Under the pieces are notes generated by a model that was given only the letters and a program-made list of their open reading frames with translations, did no database searches and was not told the origin of the DNA. Made by a program: the position numbers and the translations under genes. Positions 60,757 to 64,000 of a stretch of DNA of 64,000 nucleotides are shown one piece after another. This DNA comes from Massilia kyonggiensis (GTDB taxonomy: Bacteria > Pseudomonadota > Gammaproteobacteria > Burkholderiales > Burkholderiaceae_D). The stretch is taken from the NCBI RefSeq assembly GCF_024756235.1, contig NZ_JANUGY010000002.1:62001-126000 (forward strand), in the 5' to 3' direction. Numbering within the stretch: position 1 is the stretch's first letter; each line of letters opens with the position of its first letter.

Positions 60757-63042
60757 ATGTTTGTACATACGAAAAAATCGGGCGCGGTTGTCGCGGCCAT
60801 TGCCATCCTGCTGTCCGCCTGCGGCGGAGCTGGAGGCGGTGGAACCCAGGCTGTCGTCCCACCCGTGACGGCACCGGCCGTCCAGGCGCCCGCGATCACG
60901 GCCCAGCCGGCCGCGCAATCCGTGAGCGCCGGCGGATCCGCCACGTTCACCGTGACCGCGAGCGGCACCGACCTCGCTTACCAGTGGCAGCGCGACGGCA
61001 AGGACATCGCCGGCGCGACGTCCGCCAGCTATACCCTCGATAACGTCCAGGGCACCGACACGGGCGCCAAATTCACCGTCGTCGTGAAGAACGGCGGCGG
61101 CAGCGTGACGAGCGGCGCGGCCGTCCTGACAGTCTTGCCGGCAGCGGCGCGGGGGCTGGCGTTCGTCGCCGGCACGCTCGGCGGCCCCGGCAACCTGGAC
61201 GGTACCGACGCCCGCTTCGCGTTGCCCGTCCGCATCGCCCTGAGTCCCGATGGCGTGCTGTACGTCGCCGACGACATGAGTACGCTCGCGCTCGCCTGGG
61301 ATACGACGAGCCAACCGACCGGCGACACCGTCCTGCGCATCGTGAACACCGCCACGGGCGACGTCAAGACGATCAACACCGAACCGCTGCGCACGACCGG
61401 CATGGTGTTCGACAAGGCCGGCAATCTCTACGAAGCCACCTGGAGCGCGGTGTACCGGACGGCGCCGGGCGGCAAGCGTACGCTGTTCGCCGGCTCCGCC
61501 ACGGAGCGCGGGCATACCAACGGCGCCGGCACCGCCGCGCGCTTCGACGGCATCGCGGCGCTTGCGGCCGATGCCCAGGGCAACGTGGTCGTGGCCGACT
61601 ACGACCTCGTGCGCAAGATCGCGCCGGACGGCAGCGTCACGACCATCGCCGGCGGCGGTGCGCCGGATGCCCTCGGCTATCCGCAGGATGGGACCGGCAC
61701 CGCGGCCAGCTTCCGCAGCATCACGGCGCTGGCGCTCGGTGCCGACGGCAACATCCAGTTGGTCGACGGCGGGCATCTGCGCGTCGTCACGCCCGCGGGC
61801 GTCGTCAGCACCCGGACGGTCACGGCGGGGATCGCGGACGGCGACCTGGGCCTCGCCATCGACAAGTCCGGCAATGTGTACGTCAACAACACCTCGATCG
61901 GATGCCGGGTCAGCAAGATTGCGCCGGACGGCACGATGACCGACGTGGCCGGCATGTCGGGCGGCCGCGGCAACCGCGACGGCAAAGGATCGGCGGCCGG
62001 CTTCTGCCGGAGCGTCGATCCCTACTACGCGGGGTGGCAGACGCGCGGCTCGGACATGAGCAACCTGGTGATCGACGCCGCGGGCAACCTGATCGTCGCG
62101 GACACTCTGGCCCAGACGATCCGCCGGGTCACGCCGGACGGCGACGTCAAGACCATCGCGGGCCGCGCGGGTTCGTCCATCGTCAACGTGGACGGCCCGG
62201 CGGCCAGTGCGCAATTCGTGCGCAATACGATCGACTACCGCCAGACCTCGCTTCCGTTTCCTTACCGGTCGAATTATGCGCTGGCGGCCGATGCGCTGGG
62301 CAATGTCTACGTGGGCGAGAACGACCGCATCCGCAAGGTCGCGCCGGACGGCACCGTCAGCACGCTGCCGTTGCAGGCGCCCGGCGCGAAGAGTGCGCGC
62401 CTGTTCCTCGGCGGGCTCGCGTTTGGCGGCAATGCGTACGCGTCCCGTGCCCTTGACCTGCTCGACCGTGTGAACGCGGACGGCAGCCTTGCGGCAGTGA
62501 CCGGCGTCCCCGCGGGTTCCGTCGGGTATGGCGAGAACGACGTCGCCGTGGATGCCTCCGGCAACCTGGTCTGGCTCGATTACCGCGGCGCCGCCACGGC
62601 GGAAGGACCGTACCCGGTGCTCAAGCTCGCTCCAGGCGGGACTGTGACGACCTTGCCCGACACCGCCAAGGCGCTCGGCACGCCCGACGCCGACGGCAAC
62701 CTGTGGAGCGTGAAGCCCGACGGCACCGTGACCCGGCTGGGCACGGACGGCAAGGTGACGGCCGTGCGCACGGTGACGGCGACGACGGGCGCCGTGGCGC
62801 TCGCCATCGCCCGCGACCGCGCGGGCAACCTGTACGTCGCGTGGCACGAAAAGCCGAACTGGTATTCGGTGCACAAGGTCACACCGGCAGGCGTCGACAC
62901 CGTCATCGCCGGCACACCGGGCGCGTACGGGGTGCGGCTGGGCGCGCCGGGCAGCCTCGGCGCGATCGATGCGCTGACGGTGGGCATGGACGGCAACGTC
63001 TACGTGATGAGCGAGAGCACGGTGCTGCGCATCGGGCAGTGA
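60757..63042 (+). CDS. Lipoprotein with Ig-like domain and NHL-type repeats
   Basis: A 761-residue exported lipoprotein (lipobox LSAC, C22). An immunoglobulin-like domain (about 45–128, 'YQWQRDGKDIAGATSASY') is followed by a large beta-propeller of NHL-like units (about 130–760), recognisable by repeats such as 'GNVYV', 'VRKIAPDGSVTTIAG' and 'IRRVTPDGDVKTIAG'. Such proteins are surface or periplasmic binding scaffolds of unknown ligand. ATG 60757 follows AAGGAG. Confidence 0.85.
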   Translation: MFVHTKKSGAVVAAIAILLSACGGAGGGGTQAVVPPVTAPAVQAPAITAQPAAQSVSAGGSATFTVTASGTDLAYQWQRDGKDIAGATSASYTLDNVQGTDTGAKFTVVVKNGGGSVTSGAAVLTVLPAAARGLAFVAGTLGGPGNLDGTDARFALPVRIALSPDGVLYVADDMSTLALAWDTTSQPTGDTVLRIVNTATGDVKTINTEPLRTTGMVFDKAGNLYEATWSAVYRTAPGGKRTLFAGSATERGHTNGAGTAARFDGIAALAADAQGNVVVADYDLVRKIAPDGSVTTIAGGGAPDALGYPQDGTGTAASFRSITALALGADGNIQLVDGGHLRVVTPAGVVSTRTVTAGIADGDLGLAIDKSGNVYVNNTSIGCRVSKIAPDGTMTDVAGMSGGRGNRDGKGSAAGFCRSVDPYYAGWQTRGSDMSNLVIDAAGNLIVADTLAQTIRRVTPDGDVKTIAGRAGSSIVNVDGPAASAQFVRNTIDYRQTSLPFPYRSNYALAADALGNVYVGENDRIRKVAPDGTVSTLPLQAPGAKSARLFLGGLAFGGNAYASRALDLLDRVNADGSLAAVTGVPAGSVGYGENDVAVDASGNLVWLDYRGAATAEGPYPVLKLAPGGTVTTLPDTAKALGTPDADGNLWSVKPDGTVTRLGTDGKVTAVRTVTATTGAVALAIARDRAGNLYVAWHEKPNWYSVHKVTPAGVDTVIAGTPGAYGVRLGAPGSLGAIDALTVGMDGNVYVMSESTVLRIGQ

Positions 63043-63106
63043 CGCGTGTGGGCACCAGTCCGGGTCGTTTGTCTTATACTGCGGGCTCACGACAACCGGA
63101 CTGCCC

Positions 63107-63664
63107 ATGGACGCCCACCTCAAAGAAACGAAAATCGACGGCGAGCTCGCCTACGACGGCAACTTCCTCAAAGTCTCGCGCGACCGCGTGAAACTCCCCG
63201 ACGGCAAGATCACGCAACGCGAATACATCCGCCATCCCGGCGCCGTCGTGATCCTCGCCCTGTTCGACGACGGCCGCGTGCTGCTCGAACGCCAGTTCCG
63301 CTATCCGAACGACCAGGTCTTCATCGAATTCCCGGCCGGGAAGATCGACCCGGGCGAGGCCTCGCTCGCGTGTGCCAAGCGCGAACTGGAAGAAGAGACG
63401 GGCTACACGGCCACCGACTGGCATTTCGTCTGCACGATCCACAACGCGATCGCGTATTCCGACGAGCACCTCGACCTGTTCCTCGCGCGCGGCCTGACCG
63501 CGGGCGACGCGAAGCTGGACGACGGTGAATTCCTCGAGACCTTCACGGCGACCATCCCGGAGATGCTGGAGATGGTGCAGCGTGGCGACATCACGGATGT
63601 GAAAACCGTGATCGGCACGTTCTGGCTGGAGAAGATCGCTGCCGGCACCTGGAAGCCGGCCTAA
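63107..63664 (+). CDS. Nudix hydrolase, ADP-ribose pyrophosphatase type
   Basis: A 185-residue enzyme. The Nudix box GX5EX7REUXEEXGU is complete, running from 'GKIDPGE' to 'RELEEETGY'. The surrounding 'VLLERQFRYPNDQVFIEFPAG' matches ADP-ribose/ADP-sugar pyrophosphatases (NudF-like), which split ADP-ribose to AMP and ribose 5-phosphate. The next gene begins at the base after its stop codon. Confidence 0.92.
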   Translation: MDAHLKETKIDGELAYDGNFLKVSRDRVKLPDGKITQREYIRHPGAVVILALFDDGRVLLERQFRYPNDQVFIEFPAGKIDPGEASLACAKRELEEETGYTATDWHFVCTIHNAIAYSDEHLDLFLARGLTAGDAKLDDGEFLETFTATIPEMLEMVQRGDITDVKTVIGTFWLEKIAAGTWKPA

Positions 63665-64000
63665 GTGCGCTGGGCCGCGCTCGGCATGATGCTGCTCGCC
63701 TGGAGCGGCATCGCATCCGCGCGCACGCCGTTCGAAGCGAGCTGCGAGGAGGCGGCGCGCGACGCCGGCGCGACGTTCTCCACGCGCGAGAGCGGCTGGC
63801 GCGTCGACAACACGCTGTCGTACCGCGACCTGACGCGCATGAAGCGGCCCGGCGTGCGCAACGGCTACGTACTAGGCCTCACGCGCACGGAATCGCGCGT
63901 GGCGATCCAGGTCGACGGGACACTCCTCACGTCGCCCGACGGCGCGGCCGAATGCGTCATGCCGCGCATCGCCGTGACCCTGTACTACCAGCCCATCGTC
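63665..64000 (+). CDS. Exported hypothetical protein (3' end cut by window)
   Basis: A GTG at 63665, directly after the Nudix stop, opens a frame that runs to the window edge (112 codons). The N-terminus 'VRWAALGMMLLAWSGIASA' is a signal peptide (cleavage near residue 19). An internal ATG at 63686 is an alternative start. The visible mature part has two Cys ('ASCEEAARDAG', 'AAECVMPRIAV') and no motif I recognise. Confidence 0.72.
   Translation, partial: MRWAALGMMLLAWSGIASARTPFEASCEEAARDAGATFSTRESGWRVDNTLSYRDLTRMKRPGVRNGYVLGLTRTESRVAIQVDGTLLTSPDGAAECVMPRIAVTLYYQPIV

Overview
The window reads as a chromosomal segment of a GC-rich betaproteobacterium, most likely Oxalobacteraceae (Massilia-like). 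The evidence is the gene order isc–hsc–fdx–iscX, ilvIHC, rpsO–pnp, PIG3-type oxidoreductase–tpiA–secG–tRNA-Leu–nuoA to N–DUF2818, together with Burkholderiales-typical families (DUF3106, DUF3619, DUF2818, phasin). I see no phage, insertion sequence, rRNA operon or CRISPR array. The assignment rests on gene content and protein resemblance, not on a database search.

Layout. 1–1.3 kb: a CBS-domain protein (cut by the window edge) and a uracil-DNA-glycosylase-like protein. 1.35–9.7 kb: the iron-sulfur operon iscRSUA-hscBA-fdx-iscX behind a convincing IscR operator, running with overlapping genes into a methyltransferase, a threonine aldolase and an S4-domain pseudouridine-synthase-like protein. 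9.7–12.4 kb: two divergent regulator/target pairs (TetR with SDR; OhrR-like MarR with a zeta-type GST), each with visible operator-like repeats. 12.3–15.8 kb: an OmpR-type two-component system divergent from a CcdA-like membrane protein and a secreted thioredoxin. 15.8–18.0 kb: an ECF-type sigma factor operon (sigma, DUF3619, DUF3106, RDD). 18.2–24.4 kb: GST, ilvIHC with a long leader, a SIMPL-domain protein and pssA. 24.4–26.9 kb (minus strand): phasin, a TonB-N-terminus-like orphan and two tandemly duplicated lipoproteins. 27.0–29.6 kb: rpsO and pnp. 29.6–30.85 kb: a Phd/YefM–ParE toxin–antitoxin pair and a tiny exported protein, bracketed by two identical copies of the pnp terminator hairpin.

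31.1–37.0 kb holds the most striking system: an RsbR–RsbS–RsbT–RsbX stressosome-type module in one tight operon with two sensor histidine kinases, one of them REC-PAS-kinase-REC. RsbT, the N-terminus of the phosphatase and the N-terminus of the first kinase all carry RsbT/RsbW-like folds, and the third looks degenerate. No sigma-B or RsbW/RsbV is nearby, so the output is inferred to be phosphotransfer. A KGG-repeat (GsiB-like) stress protein lies 5 kb downstream.

37.1–42.4 kb: a small lysine-rich protein, an active/inactive pair of M16 metallopeptidases, a GIN-domain (DUF2807) protein, a Sel1-repeat protein and the KGG protein. 42.7–45.4 kb: oxidoreductase, tpiA, secG and tRNA-Leu(GAG). 45.65–60.7 kb: the complete 14-gene complex I operon plus DUF2818. 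60.75–64 kb: an Ig/NHL-type lipoprotein, a Nudix ADP-sugar hydrolase and the start of an exported protein cut by the window edge.
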